A stretch of DNA of 64,000 nucleotides, from the NCBI GenBank assembly GCA_034096865.1, contig JAWQFJ010002863.1:90607-154606 (forward strand), given 5' to 3'. The notes beneath the pieces were generated by a model. That model searched no databases and was not told the origin of the DNA. It saw only the letters and a program-made list of their open reading frames with translations. This DNA comes from Theodoxus fluviatilis. Taxonomy: Eukaryota > Mollusca > Gastropoda > Cycloneritida > Neritidae. The position numbers and the translations under genes are program-made. This document shows, one piece after another, positions 40,702 to 53,800 of the stretch. Each line of letters opens with the position of its first letter. Position 1 is the first letter of the stretch.

Positions 40702-42995
40702 GATGGTGTTTTACGGTCTTTCAGTCGTTGTAGGCTATGTAAGGCCATTTATCACGAAAACACTAGAATGCTGGAGACGATTGTTTGTGAGCATATGTTT
40801 TTATTATTCATTCATATATATATGTCATGGTTTTGCATGAGTATGAATTTTTTAATGTCTGTTCGAGTATTGGCTTGTGTGCTTGTATGTGTATATCTTC
40901 ACTCCATGACAATATCGTAAGTTGCATAAAGGCAGGAGCTAAAGAGAGCGACGTGACACAGATTTGTGGAGCAGAGTCTAGTTTGAAGTGAACTGCAGTA
41001 AATTGCAAGTACTCTAGAAAGTGCTGCTCACACCCGAGGCGCGTTTCCCAGGACGATGGTGTGCAAGTCAACGGGAATCGGAAAAACGTTTGCGGTTAGT
41101 AAACAAGTGGTCGTTGATCATGCGCAATGTCCAGTCGGTGAGCTCTTGTAATAATTCCGTTTCTAAAAGCACACACTGCCTGCTCTTTCGTTCCAACTTC
41201 AATATCGACTCCTGTGTTATAACAGCAATCACTATTTAAAAAAAAAGAGACCAAAAACTCCTTTTCGATTGCTGTTGGCTTGCATATCATAGTCTAAGAA
41301 ACGCGCCTCAGGTCATCATGAGAAGCCGCAGTGTTTTTTTAACGACCTGGCACCGCATGGACACTATATTTCTGCTTTGCCGATTCATTAATGTGGTCTA
41401 GGACTAGAAAAAAGAAAGAAAAAACCTCTTAAGCCATTCGTTCTATCTCTTGATGATCGCATGTGCATTGTCGTTATTCTTACGTTAAATGGTCTGCACA
41501 CATTCAGTTTTTCGTTTATTTGTTTGTTCATTCCCAAAAATGTTTGTTAGATCATCTGAGGACATACACGTTTGTAGTTTAAAGACTGTTGTTTACTTGA
41601 ATTAATGTTCTTTCGTTTCTTTGTTTACTTCATTCAACCATCCTTCCGATTCTTGTGTCATTATTAATCTGTTAATTTGTCCATTTGTAAATTCTTTTAT
41701 TTGTCCATTTTTTCGTTGGTTTTTGTTCATTCATTCATTCATTCATTCTTTCATTCATACATTCATTCTTTCATTCTTTCATCCATGCATTCATTCTTTC
41801 ATTCATAAATTAATTCATTCTTACATTCATGCATTCTTTCATTTATTCGTTAAATGCTTTGAACTTAGTTTTAAACGTTCTTGGTGTGTGCATTTCACCC
41901 ATCTCCATGACCTTCCCTGTTGTGTACACGGTGCATCACCCCAACTGCACACGCCCTGCATGACGTCACAGTGAGTCAGAACGCTGTCAAAGGCGAAATA
42001 AGCTCTGCAGTGAAGATCATAAATCTTCAACTGGTATCGACCTCATGACAGCACGTTGTGCTCGTGAAGGACTCTGTCCCTTTTTTCATAACGATCTCAA
42101 AGAGTGCTGAAGCATTCTTCCGGTCTAGCCTTCAGCACCTCAGAATAAATGGTGTAGTGAAAACGTGTAATGACCGTCCTCAGCGAAGGTCTTCACGCAC
42201 CAGAAAATATTGCGCATCCGTTATATTGCTGTCCCATCTATGATAGTAGCGTTGAGTGACATGTCTCTAATGCACGGCCGTCAAGCTCTAACTTTCCTGA
42301 CTACGTGACGCGATCCCGATCTGAAGGCAGTTTGTGAAAGAAGCAAAAGGGATCCATCAAACTTGACAGACAACTCCTGAAAATTTATTCTCCCTTTCGC
42401 TCCTGTCAACACGGGTCGCATTTTCTCGATGGAGTGCTCCGTGCCGGGTCTTGCTGATGGTGTGTAGATTGAGTCTGTGTTTACCTTGACGCCATGTTGA
42501 ATCCACCCTGCGACCCTGCCTCTTCATGACCGCACGACCTCTCTGGGCTCTCGTGCAACCGAGACAGAACGCCTGTGAAATGCCTCATTGTGCTTCTACC
42601 GTTCGCTGCGCAAAGAAATATTTGAAGAAGAAAATCTGAATATTTCCTTTTCTTCCCCGACAAGCCGTGTTGAAATGATAACAGCAGGAGGAAATAGGTT
42701 AGCTCTTCTTGTTGGAAGAGAGATATCGCTGGCAGTAACGAGGTGTAGACATTTCACCTTGCAAAGTGGTCGTATACTTGGCCGTGCTGTTTGTATTTTG
42801 TTTATATAACTCTGTCCTTTCACGCCCATGAAGTGATTCTTAGAAATCGAATTTCTCGTGGTTGAGAAGTCCAAATCTTAAGGTTTTCCTTGTGGAAACT
42901 GCCTTCGAGGGCTGCTGAAGTTGAAAAACAACGTTGTATTTTCACATACATTTAATACTTTGCGAGGTTATACACGCCTTGAACATGACTGCTCA

Positions 42996-42997
<2 letters not shown>
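40701..42997. other. Unique sequence with a loose (ATTC)n tract
   Basis: An imperfect CATTCATTC/CATTCTTTC repeat occupies 41727-41845. No gene recognised elsewhere. Confidence 0.6.
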
Positions 42998-43072
<75 letters not shown>

Positions 43073-43111
43073 GTCTCTCTGTCTTTGTCTCTCTGTCTCT
43101 GTCTGTCTCTG

Positions 43112-43186
<75 letters not shown>

Positions 43187-43203
43187 GTCTGTATGTCTGT
43201 CTC

Positions 43204-43270
<67 letters not shown>

Positions 43271-43310
43271 TTTGTCTGTCTGTCTGTCACTCTTCTCTCT
43301 CTTCTCCCTC
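42998..43310. repeat. (TC)n then (TGTC)n
   Basis: TC (43001-43064), TCTCTG transitions, TGTC (43116-43180), a brief interruption, then TGTC again (43196-43288). Confidence 0.97.
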
Positions 43311-45779
43311 CTCACTCCGATTAAATATTCTTTTGGTGATGATCTTCAATAGTCTACACTGTCGTCAGGAAAGTGATGTGAAAACGGATTTTGTTGTCCG
43401 AGACGTCCTTCACCTGGTTCCATTTATAACGTCCCTTTGCTGACGGGTACCTGGAGCGTGTCGCTAATCGCTCCTGATAATCGACGTGTTTGTCTTTCTA
43501 TGCATAATGCACGATACTTAACATCCAATAGTCTTCTAAAGTGAAATGTCTGTCCGTCGTTCGATTCTTTTTATCTTTCTTTTGTTCTTTGATGTTGATA
43601 GCAGTTGACGACGTTCGGCTCTGAAATATTGCTCCTGGTCTTTGAAGGTAAAGAGGCATGTGGCTTTCTTTGTTCTCGTCATTTTGCGTTTCAAGTCCTC
43701 ACGTTGATTGATGCACAGTGTCGTCGTGTGGTAGTTTTTCTCTCTTCTTTGGACCAAGTAGGCATGTTTATACCGCCCGTGGCGTCCAGAGGCATGAATC
43801 GATACGCAGGCGGAGTGCACAAGTGGCGACCGATCGCGACCATCCTGCAACCACTATCTGTGAAATTCTCTTCTCCCCCCCCCCCCCCCCCCCCCCCCCC
43901 CCCACGCTAGTATTTCATATGTACCTTGATTGCCCAAGGTATCCGGCATCAATGAAAGACGCACATGCAGTCGTCCGTAGGTTATTGCTCTTGACTGTGA
44001 TGGAAGACGATGTTTCTGGAGATTTCTCCAGAACGTGGTTTCACAGAGAATTGGTGATATATTTGTGGTGCATCTGCAGTGCAAATGGCACAACATTTTT
44101 CATGACATTTGCCAATTTACATTAGTTTTCCCGTTCAACAACCGACTCAGTCAAAATGTGAAGAAGTCTTGTGGTTCACGCAAAGCAAAGACAGTTATTT
44201 ATGAAGATCCTTTTCATTTCTGAATCGCCTACTGTCAGACGAGGTGTCAAAACCACCATTGTCTTCGTACGTTATGTCTAGGAGACTCCGAGACGTTCAA
44301 ACCATTGCTTTGAACAGAACTGTAACAGTCCATTCTAGCCGCCTTCATGTTGGAGTCTGGGTTGGTGGCAACTCAGCTTCCTTTTGCTTGTTCCCTGTAA
44401 TCAATCTTGACACCGACAATACACACACACACACGCGCGCGCGCGCGCGCGCGTGCGTGCAGGGGGAATGACCGCTAGGGCTGGAGCTGGCCATGCGGTC
44501 ATTATCGTAGCGTCTCCACTGACCTGCATGACCCCCGCTGTCCACTCAGGGGTCTGCCGACTTCTGATCTCCAGGAAATAGTCGGGTAACCGAGAGGGTT
44601 TTCCGCCTTGCTAATAGACCCCCATCAGAGGCCAGCCTGCTCTGCCCTGACGCCTTTCCCATATATATTTGGAACTCAAGTCCAGCCTCGCCACAAAGTC
44701 TCGCTAGTCTCCTTGGCGCCATCTGTGTGGTCCGGCCGTGCCCCCTGGGCAGACCCCGTGAAAGTGTTTGTATAGCGAAGAAAAAGAGACTGTACTACAT
44801 GGCGTCTCACCTGCCGGCTTGGATCTTGTGATCAAACCGCTGAAGCCAAAATCCTTTCTCGCCCCTTTTTCCGCGTGGTAAACGTTTGCTTCATTAGGAG
44901 GGTGCGTCTTTGGTTTTCTGTCTCGAGATAAATTCTCGGACCGATTTGGGCAACTTGACTATTTTTTTCCTCACACGTTGTTAATTACTGTCATTTCGAT
45001 CTCCATGCCCATTCCGGATTGTGTGCGTGTCGGCATTGGAGTAGAAGACCGTTCACCATCCTGGACTCAGTGTGAAAGAGATGACCCTCTGGTTAGTTAT
45101 TAAGGAACCTTTCATTTGTTCAAGTGACAGAGCAGCAAAATTCTGTACAAAGATAGGTGACACCTGTGCATGGATTAGACTAAGCCTTCAGGCAATTAAG
45201 GCGTAATTTTGCCCAGGGTTCCTAACTACCCTCAGTCGATGTGGCAGGGATATGCACGACAAGAGGTTGAGGGTGGATGGGGGATTTTGGGGAGGGGGGG
45301 GGGGGGCGGGGAGGGACATGCATGTACAACAACAGAACCACTGTCATGGACCGTGTTAAAGGCACAACCATCGTTAGTCGAATCCTTTAGCTAAAATAAA
45401 AGCATTTCACTCATGCAATGCAGCACAGATTCCCAGATTTAAACGCACACGTCTCGAGACAAATCAGCCATGACAACGCAACGATGACTGATACTTCAGC
45501 GCCCTTGAACAGACATCCCTATAGCTTTGAGGAGGACTTGTAACCAGGAGCTCCCCAGGACGTCCCGTTGTGAGAGCACCTTAGAGCCAGTGGCGACCTG
45601 TTAACTGTGTGAGACGACAGAGGAAGGCAGAGGATGCGGTGTTAATGCGGACGATAAGGAGCCGCGTGGTGACACCTTGGCAGGCAGCAGCTGGACACAG
45701 CGGCCATTAGTCACAAATACAAGAAATGACCCAGCACGTCGCCATAGAAATCTGACCACCTTGTCTCGGCTGTCAGGGA
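43311..45779. other. Unique sequence with poly(C), (CA/CG)n and poly(G) tracts
   Basis: 39 consecutive C lie at 43875-43913. A CA/GC alternation (44421-44460) and a G-rich run (45290-45312) are also present. The 44460-44830 stretch is GC-rich and may be an old transposon, but I cannot classify it. Confidence 0.6.
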
Positions 45780-45792
45780 GAGATAGATAGAT

Positions 45793-45891
<99 letters not shown>

Positions 45892-45999
45892 AAACTTTAT
45901 TTTCGGCTAGCGGCTCAATGCATTAAAAAGTAGTTTCAAAGGAAATTATATACTGCTGTACAGAACAATATTCATGCAAACTGTTCGTTCATGAATACT
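45780..45999 (-). mobile_element. (GA)n array and probable retrotransposon 3' end
   Basis: GA/GATA repeats (45781-45890) lead into AACTTTATTTTCGGCTAGCGG at 45894. On the minus strand this is a segment ending in AATAAAGTT followed by a TC array, the same arrangement as the retrotransposon end at 7444-7510. The roughly 105 bp up to 45999 has no coding remnant. Confidence 0.5.
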
Positions 46000-46224
46000 G
46001 GGCCCGTATCCACAACGGCGATTTATCTTTTTAACACTCGATTTATCCCCTAACCCCGGGTTATCTTGATCCATTAGATAAGGTACGCTCGTCAGAGGAT
46101 CCTAGGTTGCGCTTTGCTATATATACTGGTTTCCAGCCAAGGGAGAGCGGAACAGACAGTTGGAATCGTCTGAGTTTAGAGATAAATCGGGGTTAAAATA
46201 ACTCGCCGTTCTGGATACGGGCCC
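46000..46224. mobile_element. MITE-like element with about 25-bp terminal inverted repeats
   Basis: The left end GGGCCCGTATCCACAACGGC (46000) is mirrored by the right end, whose complement reads GGGCCCGTATCCAGAACGGC (from 46224). The match extends several bases further with mismatches. The 225-bp interior is non-coding. No clear target-site duplication is visible. Size and structure fit a non-autonomous DNA transposon. Confidence 0.75.
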
Positions 46225-46312
46225 TGGGGGGATAGGTTCCCTTTTGCACGTTACATTTTTGTCGGCCACCTACATATTATTCCACGCATCCGTCTATTCA
46301 CTCAGTATTTCA

Positions 46313-46320
46313 GAGAGAGA

Positions 46321-46374
<54 letters not shown>

Positions 46375-46381
46375 GAGGGGG

Positions 46382-46414
<33 letters not shown>

Positions 46415-46476
46415 AGAGAGAGAGAGAGAGAGAGAGAGAGACGGAGAGAGGGGGGTAGAGGAGGAGAGAGAGAGAG
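46313..46476. repeat. (GA)n with G-rich interruptions
   Basis: GA runs broken by GGGGTAGAGGGG and GGGGGGGG blocks. Confidence 0.95.
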
Positions 46477-48683
46477 ATGCATATGAAATTTTGAGTGCAA
46501 AGCCGTGACAAAGCTTGCGGTCAGCACACGAACATTTTAGCCATATCCTGAGATGGTGCTGAACAACCGACCCAAGTCGTTGTGGAAAGGAAAAATAAAG
46601 CAACGACACATCTGTCTTGTCCGGAGGATGCAGGTGTCTATAATTATCTCCTTTAATGACCTGACACAATTCAGGAAAACGGTCTGTCGTCTACGGTGAT
46701 TAGTTGGTCGCCAACCGAATCCTCGTTAATTGCCCTCGTGTCGTTCCAGCAGATTGGATCAGAGGCGCTGCTTTTGCTGTTTGGTTTCTTGTGTTACTCT
46801 CGTGTGTCATTGTAACATCCACTTAAGTTTCGTGACTTGGAGATTCCGTGGGGAGAAAAATGAAGGCATCGATGCGAAATCATGCAGAGACTGGGGCGAC
46901 TAGGAACGCAAGATGCGTATCTTCAGTCTTTAGTTTCCAACTTATGGAAGTGTCATTTGAGCTTCTCGTCGTAGACAAGCATCGCCCATCCCTGGCTCCA
47001 CTATCGAAGGCATCCCTTTCCTTCTGACAGATTCTCTGACTTACTGCTGCGTCATAACGTCCGGAGTGGCCGTATACTTTTTCAAAAGCTCATCGCTCAA
47101 GCCGTAAGATAGCATTTCCCCTCGCAATGTTTGGACGTGAAATCTTTCTTTGTGGCAGAGGAGTCTTCAAAGAGCTTGATCTTATCAACAGGATGCGCAG
47201 ACTGTCTCGCGGCGCGGTCAGCTGCTTGTTCCCGCTGTGTTGGAGACCCAGCCTGTCAGTTTCCTCGCATTCTCTTCTCGAAAAAGCAGTTTGGCTTCCT
47301 CTTGATGGCGTCGCCTGCAGAGGACGAGAACTCGGGCGTAAGTTTGACGCAAAAGTGGTTGAATCCGGTCAGCCATTTTGTTTGGCGTCTTGCGGCTAAT
47401 AACCCTCGACTTTTGTTAAAGTAATATAGTGTCCTTTTTCCTGCCCATTTAGGGTGTTAATTCGATTCCTTATCAGGTTTATGAATAGAAAGACGTGAAA
47501 CTGATTTCCAGTGCATTAACCGGTTTGATATGGGTTCAAGGGGCAAAGGTCATAGGTGAATGGAATATTATAGTGTTTTTGGAAGAAGAAAAAACCGCAG
47601 TAAAACGGCTGCTACTCGCTCGGCGCTTGAAATCATCATAACTTAAATATTCATCTTCAAGAATTGTTTGAGAATGAGGGGCGGATGACTGGGTTGAAGG
47701 TACCTGTACTCATCTCCACGATTAGCAAGACTTATATTTTGTGCTGTGCCTCCATCATCTGGATTCTGAGGTACTCATTACCTTCGATGCTTTCAATCCT
47801 ACTGTATAGCGTAAGGGAAAAGTGAAAACTGCAACGACTATTGCACTTAACTTTGAGACACATCGTTTATGCAAGTTTGAACGGGTTGTTTTAAATGCTG
47901 ATCCAGATGTTCGATCTTTATAGTCTTCGTCGCCGTCGTCGCCGTGCACCTCGTCCTAGTCTACGTCCTCGATCTGACGAGAGACCAAGGCCCCTTAAGC
48001 CCCAGGCCTTGCAGACTTGTTCGAGTTTTATCGAGTAAGATTACCATTTCTCTCCTTGACGTCAGTGTTTTCAGGGCACGTACAACTTTCGACCCTTCTT
48101 CATCGCGGGAACTTTGGTGTTTATCGACAGTTGTGAGTCCTTCTCCGACCTGGAGCATCCATTATCGCATCCGTGGACGGCCGTTTGGGCAGCGTCCCGT
48201 TGCTTGATGTCGTCTTGGTTTCCCGCCAATGGGGAGACCCCCACTTGAGGTGTTTTTTCCGCCCTTTTTACAGCCGGGTCGCTTACCCCAGGGCAGGTTT
48301 TGAGTGTCATAAACTCTCTTCGTTGCTACCGGTCGTCCTGCTCCATAAATATTCATATGAGGACTGTATGACGTCGAAAACAATGGCTGGCTATAATTTC
48401 AGCAGTTCGGCGCTGTTTTTCGGTTAGTGGTCCACATTGTTTGTATCAATAGCTTGGTTGTGGTGGAAATAGTAATATTTTTGCTAACTTTGTATCGGAA
48501 ATTCCAAACGGCTTCAATAGTAGGGAAGCCTGCATTATTTCGTAACCGCCGAGTCAGTAGCTTTAAACATGCTTGATGTCTCAGAAGATAGATATGAGTG
48601 TTTTAACATCTTAGTTGCTTGCGTCCATACAGACGCATTCTGATTCGTATTTTCAAAAGAAGGGGAATCACATGGATGTTTTT
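46477..48683. other. Unique intronic sequence, no gene seen
   Basis: ORFs of 90-97 codons near 47130-47420 overlap in two frames and lack recognisable motifs. Confidence 0.55.
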
Positions 48684-48832
48684 TGTGATGAATAGCCAAC
48701 GAAGGCTGATAAGCCGTTAAACTCCATCTGTCCATCTATCCACCTTTCTTCCATCTATTCTTCCATCCTTCCTTCCATTCATCCATCCTTCCATTCATCC
48801 ATTCNNNCCTTCCTCCCATGCTCAGACATGGG
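48684..48832 (-). mobile_element. SINE-like fragment running into TCCA/TTCC arrays, with a 3-bp N gap
   Basis: ATAGCCAACGAAGGCTGAT and AAGCCGTTAAACTCCATC (48690-48727) match the SINE-like motif at 63447. Imperfect TCCA/TTCC/CATC repeats follow to 48820. NNN occupies 48805-48807. Confidence 0.7.
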
Positions 48833-50119
48833 ACGGTTCGCAGTAGGGGGAGATTACTATCGGGCGTGACTTAATTAAAATCTTTTGAGACAGAGTGGCG
48901 ATGCCCTGCTCCATAAAGACGCACTGGCATCGAAAAGAGGAGTGTGGAACATAGTCTTTTCTCGGGGGGAAAATACCCACAGAAGCCTTTGCAGCTGCGA
49001 TGGAGAGAAGTAAGAATCAAACGATTGCCAAGACGGATCAGGACATCGATCTCCATCGGGTTGGAGATTAAAATACATTCCGCGACGTGCGCGCAGGAGC
49101 GCTGGCGAGGGTTATGACACACAGAAACCACTGACTGCGGAATTAGGTGAATCCACAATGGATCTCGCACACAATGCGCACGGAATCGCGAGAACTCGGC
49201 GAGGAGCACCGCACTTCATCTCTGAGACCGTGCGTGATTCGGAACCTGCACCCCGCACCCTGCACCGCCAGAGGTCTTTCACCGGAAAAGACAGAAGAAG
49301 GTATAGAATTGCTTGTTTGAACGAGGAGGGGCGAAGCAGACCGGGTCACGTGACGCGGCTGCCATCGATTCAAGACGCGATTAATTTGATTGGAGGCCCA
49401 TGTAGGACCGAGGACGCGTGAGGCCACGAAAAGGCTGCCGTCATCAGCTTCTCATTGCCCAGCAATGCACAGGCGGAGGAAACTGCGGAGCTGCATGTTT
49501 CAGCGAAGCAGCCCAGTTGCAAGGGGATGAAAATTAAAGCCATATTGATTCCGACAGCGGCCAGTCGAACTTGAGCCCAATCCTTCGCCACGGAGGGTCG
49601 TGACGCCACACAAAGACACATGTCCGACGCCCACGACCAACCTTCGGGCTTAGAGCAACAGGACGTAGTTAGCTTGGGGTAAACATTATGGCAAGGCGTC
49701 TCCGTCGCTACACCTGCAATGCTTACGTCTTGCCTGTGCAAGAGATTTAACAGGGCAATGCTGCCCTTCGAACAAGACTCAGTCGGGGTCAATACGGTGA
49801 AAACAAATCATTATAATACATGTCCACCAATCATCTTTTCAAAATCAATCAACATGCTGCCGAATCTGCCCGAGCTTTTCTGTTAAGAAGTTAACAAGAT
49901 TTCTATTTCTACTCTCATTTATTTCTGTTGGCTTAGTTTTATTTAACATTATGCACACACACACACACAAAAGGTATCTGGAATTATCAATACTAGATCA
50001 GTTATATTTTGCACAGCGTGATATAATTTGTGAACAACAACAACTCTATTTCTGGCAGAGCAAATCCCTCAGCCACCAGAATCAGCATCACAACAACCAT
50101 CACCTAAAGCACCACTGTG

Positions 50120-50120
<1 letters not shown>
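48833..50120. other. Unique sequence, no gene called
   Basis: ORFs of 87-140 codons overlap on both strands at 49150-49790, in GC-rich DNA. None has a recognisable domain or trusted splice boundaries. Confidence 0.45.
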
Positions 50121-50183
<63 letters not shown>

Positions 50184-50200
50184 TCTCTCTTGGTGCATAT
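50121..50200. repeat. (TC)n microsatellite
   Basis: A pure TC run, about 56 bp (50122-50177), then variant CTTCTCTC. Confidence 0.97.
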
Positions 50201-50320
50201 TTGATGTCATAACCCTAATAGGTGTATTCACGACGGAATGACATTGATATAATTATTTTGTTGATATGCGCTCACCTGTATTCAAATGGACGGATGGCCT
50301 TGAATAAAATCGTTAAATTC

Positions 50321-50326
50321 ATAACT

Positions 50327-50381
<55 letters not shown>

Positions 50382-50614
50382 CATCCATCCATCCATCCAT
50401 CCATCCATCCATCCATCCATCCATCCATCCATCCATCCATCCATCCATCCATCCATCCATCCATCCATCCATCCATCCATCCATCCATCCATCCATCCAT
50501 CCATCCATCCATCCATCCATCCATCCATCCATCCATCCATCCATCCATCCATCCATCCATCCATCCATCCATCCATCCATCCATCCATCCATCCATCCAT
50601 CCATCCATCCATCC

Positions 50615-50684
<70 letters not shown>

Positions 50685-50787
50685 GTGTGTGTGTGTGTGT
50701 TTCTGCCCCCCACCCTCTCTCTCTTTGTATCTGTCTCTATGTCTCTATGTCTCTCTGTCTCTGTCTCTATCTCTTTTTCTGTCTCTC

Positions 50788-50862
<75 letters not shown>
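50321..50862. repeat. Nested array (CTAT)10-(CCAT)59-(CTAT)17 flanked by (TC)n and (GT)n
   Basis: TC (50325-50340) leads to CTAT (50341-50380), then CCAT without interruption (50381-50616), then CTAT again (50617-50684). GT (50685-50700) and TC/TGTC variants follow to 50859. The minus-strand ORFs reading MDGW are its translation. Confidence 0.98.
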
Positions 50863-50863
<1 letters not shown>

Positions 50864-53800
50864 TAGCACCTGTATTACCAAAGAGCAAGAGTTTTTGTTG
50901 GCGATAGCTAACTACTGCCTCTCCTTAATGGAATCTTGCACAGGAATAGCATGGCTGCGTCAAAGAAAACAGCAGCTGGTAACTGGAGAACACACAGCCG
51001 TGAAGAAGCGGCTCCAAGACAGTGTAGGACCAGAGGCCAGCAAGCAGACTCTTTGCCTGCCTTCAGAGTGGGCCGTCTGTCCGACGCATTTGGAACTGAC
51101 GAAAGAAGTTGAAGCTAAGGGGGGGGGGGGGGGGGACTAAAAGATTTCATGAATTAATGGCTAAAACAATTAGCGCAATCCAAACTTTGCTGTCCAAACA
51201 CGTACCATGAATCGAACGCAGCCTCAAGGAAACGTTGCCACAGGCTCTCAATTCCAAACCTAGTCTTGACATTTTCTACCCACCACCCCAACCCCCAACC
51301 TCAACCCCCCACCCCACCCCTTTCCATCTCCACCATCTCCTCTACTCCACTCTCAGTCCAACCCATTCCCTCTTCTCCTGTATTTGCCACTATGTTCTAA
51401 AGTCCAGAATGTCTCCTTTCGGCAAGAAAGGCGTCCTTGTAGTAAAAGCCATCCCCCGTCCATTTCTTTTTCACTCTCACATCGTTTCTCAGCCTCTGCA
51501 GCCCGCCGAATTCTTCAGACGCAGTCTCTGACAGTTTGGTTCCGTTTCGGTATTTTCCAGGACGCCTGTTTTATTTCAAACGCAAGTTTTTGCCCTCCTC
51601 CCCCTCCGAAACAATAGCTGTTTCTCCCGACGGAAGAAAAGCCTTTTTACCCTCCTTCCTCCTCATCTCCCTTCTTGTTTTGCCGGTTATCCAAACTCAT
51701 GCCTATAACTGCACGAAGTTACACGTGGTCCCAGTCGCCGCAAAGATAAATCTGGGTGTGCAGTTCACACCACATCAAATCCAATCAGCTTTCTCTCTCG
51801 CAGCCCCATTCCCTCCATCTGTCTGCATGTCTCGTATGCAGCGCACATTCTCTTAGAGTTTGCTGTCAAGCAAGGAGGAGGAGAAGGACCGCCAGATGAA
51901 CACAGATTTTTATTTTTCATCCACAGACGCTTGTTCTTTGATGCGTCACCGCGTCGACTAGTGACACAAGCTATGGTAGCTTAAGCGCATGCGTACAAAC
52001 GCTTCCGACCTCGAAGTGCAAATGTACTCCAAAAAGCTTTCCCCTCTCGCTTGACCTGTCAGTCATTTCATCCTCGCGTTGAATTAGTCTCCAAGAGATC
52101 CGGACGAATTGCCGCTTCGGTTTATGCGCTCCGAACACCGGCACACCGCGTGTCTTTCGGACGGCGCAAGGAATTTTGTTTCCGTTCCTCCGCAATCCAT
52201 TTTTTCCACTTACACCCACTCTTCAACCAACCCCCTTTAAGTTGCGCTACCTCAGTCTTTCCATGGAACTTTTATAGGATTTCTGCCAGGCAGGGTGCTA
52301 AAAGCAAATGTATGTTAATCACCAAAGCTTTGAAACCAAACTTGTTTTTATCGCCGCAAAGAGAATAGTGTACATTCGTAGCCGAGGACGAATTGTTGCA
52401 GGCATTCTCCAATTTCTTAGGGACTCTGCAGCCAGATAACAAGACGCACCTAGGGGTAGAAATAGCTTTACGAGCCAACACGAGCACGAAACGTATATGA
52501 TACTCGACAGTAATTGCTTTCCTGACGTTCTGGGCAAACCTCGTTAGAGTGAACGGAATCAGATGCGAAAAGCGAGGACGCTCTTGCAGGGAGAGAGCTA
52601 CCCGTGCAAACACTGTCGCGGCACTCTTTCAGGGTGGGGGAGCTGATTGCAGAATTAGATTTTTCTGGCTCTCTCTTTTCGAAACGAACACGCGAATTTC
52701 GGTCGGCAGAATTACTGCACGACACGAAGTCTCAATCCCCTTGAGTCCTTTTCATTTTGGTCTTGTTGCCTTGTCACGGCTGTTGTTAGAAGACAGTGGC
52801 TTCTAAACGGATGGAGAGTTCACGTGCATAATTTCGTCTAGAGCACAGGACATCTACAAATACAGTTCCCTGAGATGATACCGACCCCACGACTATCACT
52901 GGTATCTGTCACACAGATACCATGGAGCATTAATAAGGTTTATTAGCACTCGAGTTCATGACCATTGCATGTGAAAAATTAATACCTTGACAAATAAATA
53001 TAAGAACTAGTTACGGCTCTCTTTATTCCTAAGAAGTGAAGTCTGATGATACATAAGATATTTCAAAGTCGATTGTAACTGCAATGGTAAAAGCGCAAAA
53101 TCACTCTTTTATTTTGTCAGTGTCAGGTCGTTTAAGGACAGAAACGCTTGCTAACGGGAGCTCTTTCTGTAAAGACCATCTGTTGCCTTGCTCCGTAGGA
53201 AGTCTCTTGACAATTCGTGTGACATTCATAAAATAATATTTTGGTTTTGGCCGTGTTCAAAGAATTGTTTATCATGGATAGAACGATTTCTATCTACTCT
53301 CCGTACGTAAAGGCAGTCAGGATGCACGTCATTTCAGGCGTCCAATTGTTTCGTACGAATTTTTCTCCACGTAGGTCATAGTTTCTACCACTTCGCACAT
53401 GTACACGTGTAAGCTACGACCGTAGTCGCTCGATGCTTCCTTCATCTGCTGCAACCCTGGCTGCTGGGTTTTCGGAGCTTGCTCCGGTAGCTCAGCCAAG
53501 AGTAGCCTCAAGCTGCAAAGGAAGAGCTACCTGGGGCATCGGGACACGGTCATATTATTAACAGCCAGCCATGCGTTCAAACCACCATGGAGGATCGCGC
53601 CCAACAAACGCGCCGCAATAAAGTGGTCACCAAACTCATAATTGATCTCAAATACCTAATAATACAGATATGACGCGAAATGTTCTTTCCGTGTTCATGG
53701 TGATCTCGAGGCACTTTTCCAGATTACTCGTAATAATTCAGAGTTTCGCCTGCTTCGAGGCGACCACTTCTGTTGACTAAACTGTAAAGAACTCAAAATC

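Noticed and set aside
49158..49792. Overlapping 87- and 140-codon ORFs on opposite strands
   Set aside because: GC-rich DNA with few stops by chance; no recognised domain and no trusted splice pair.
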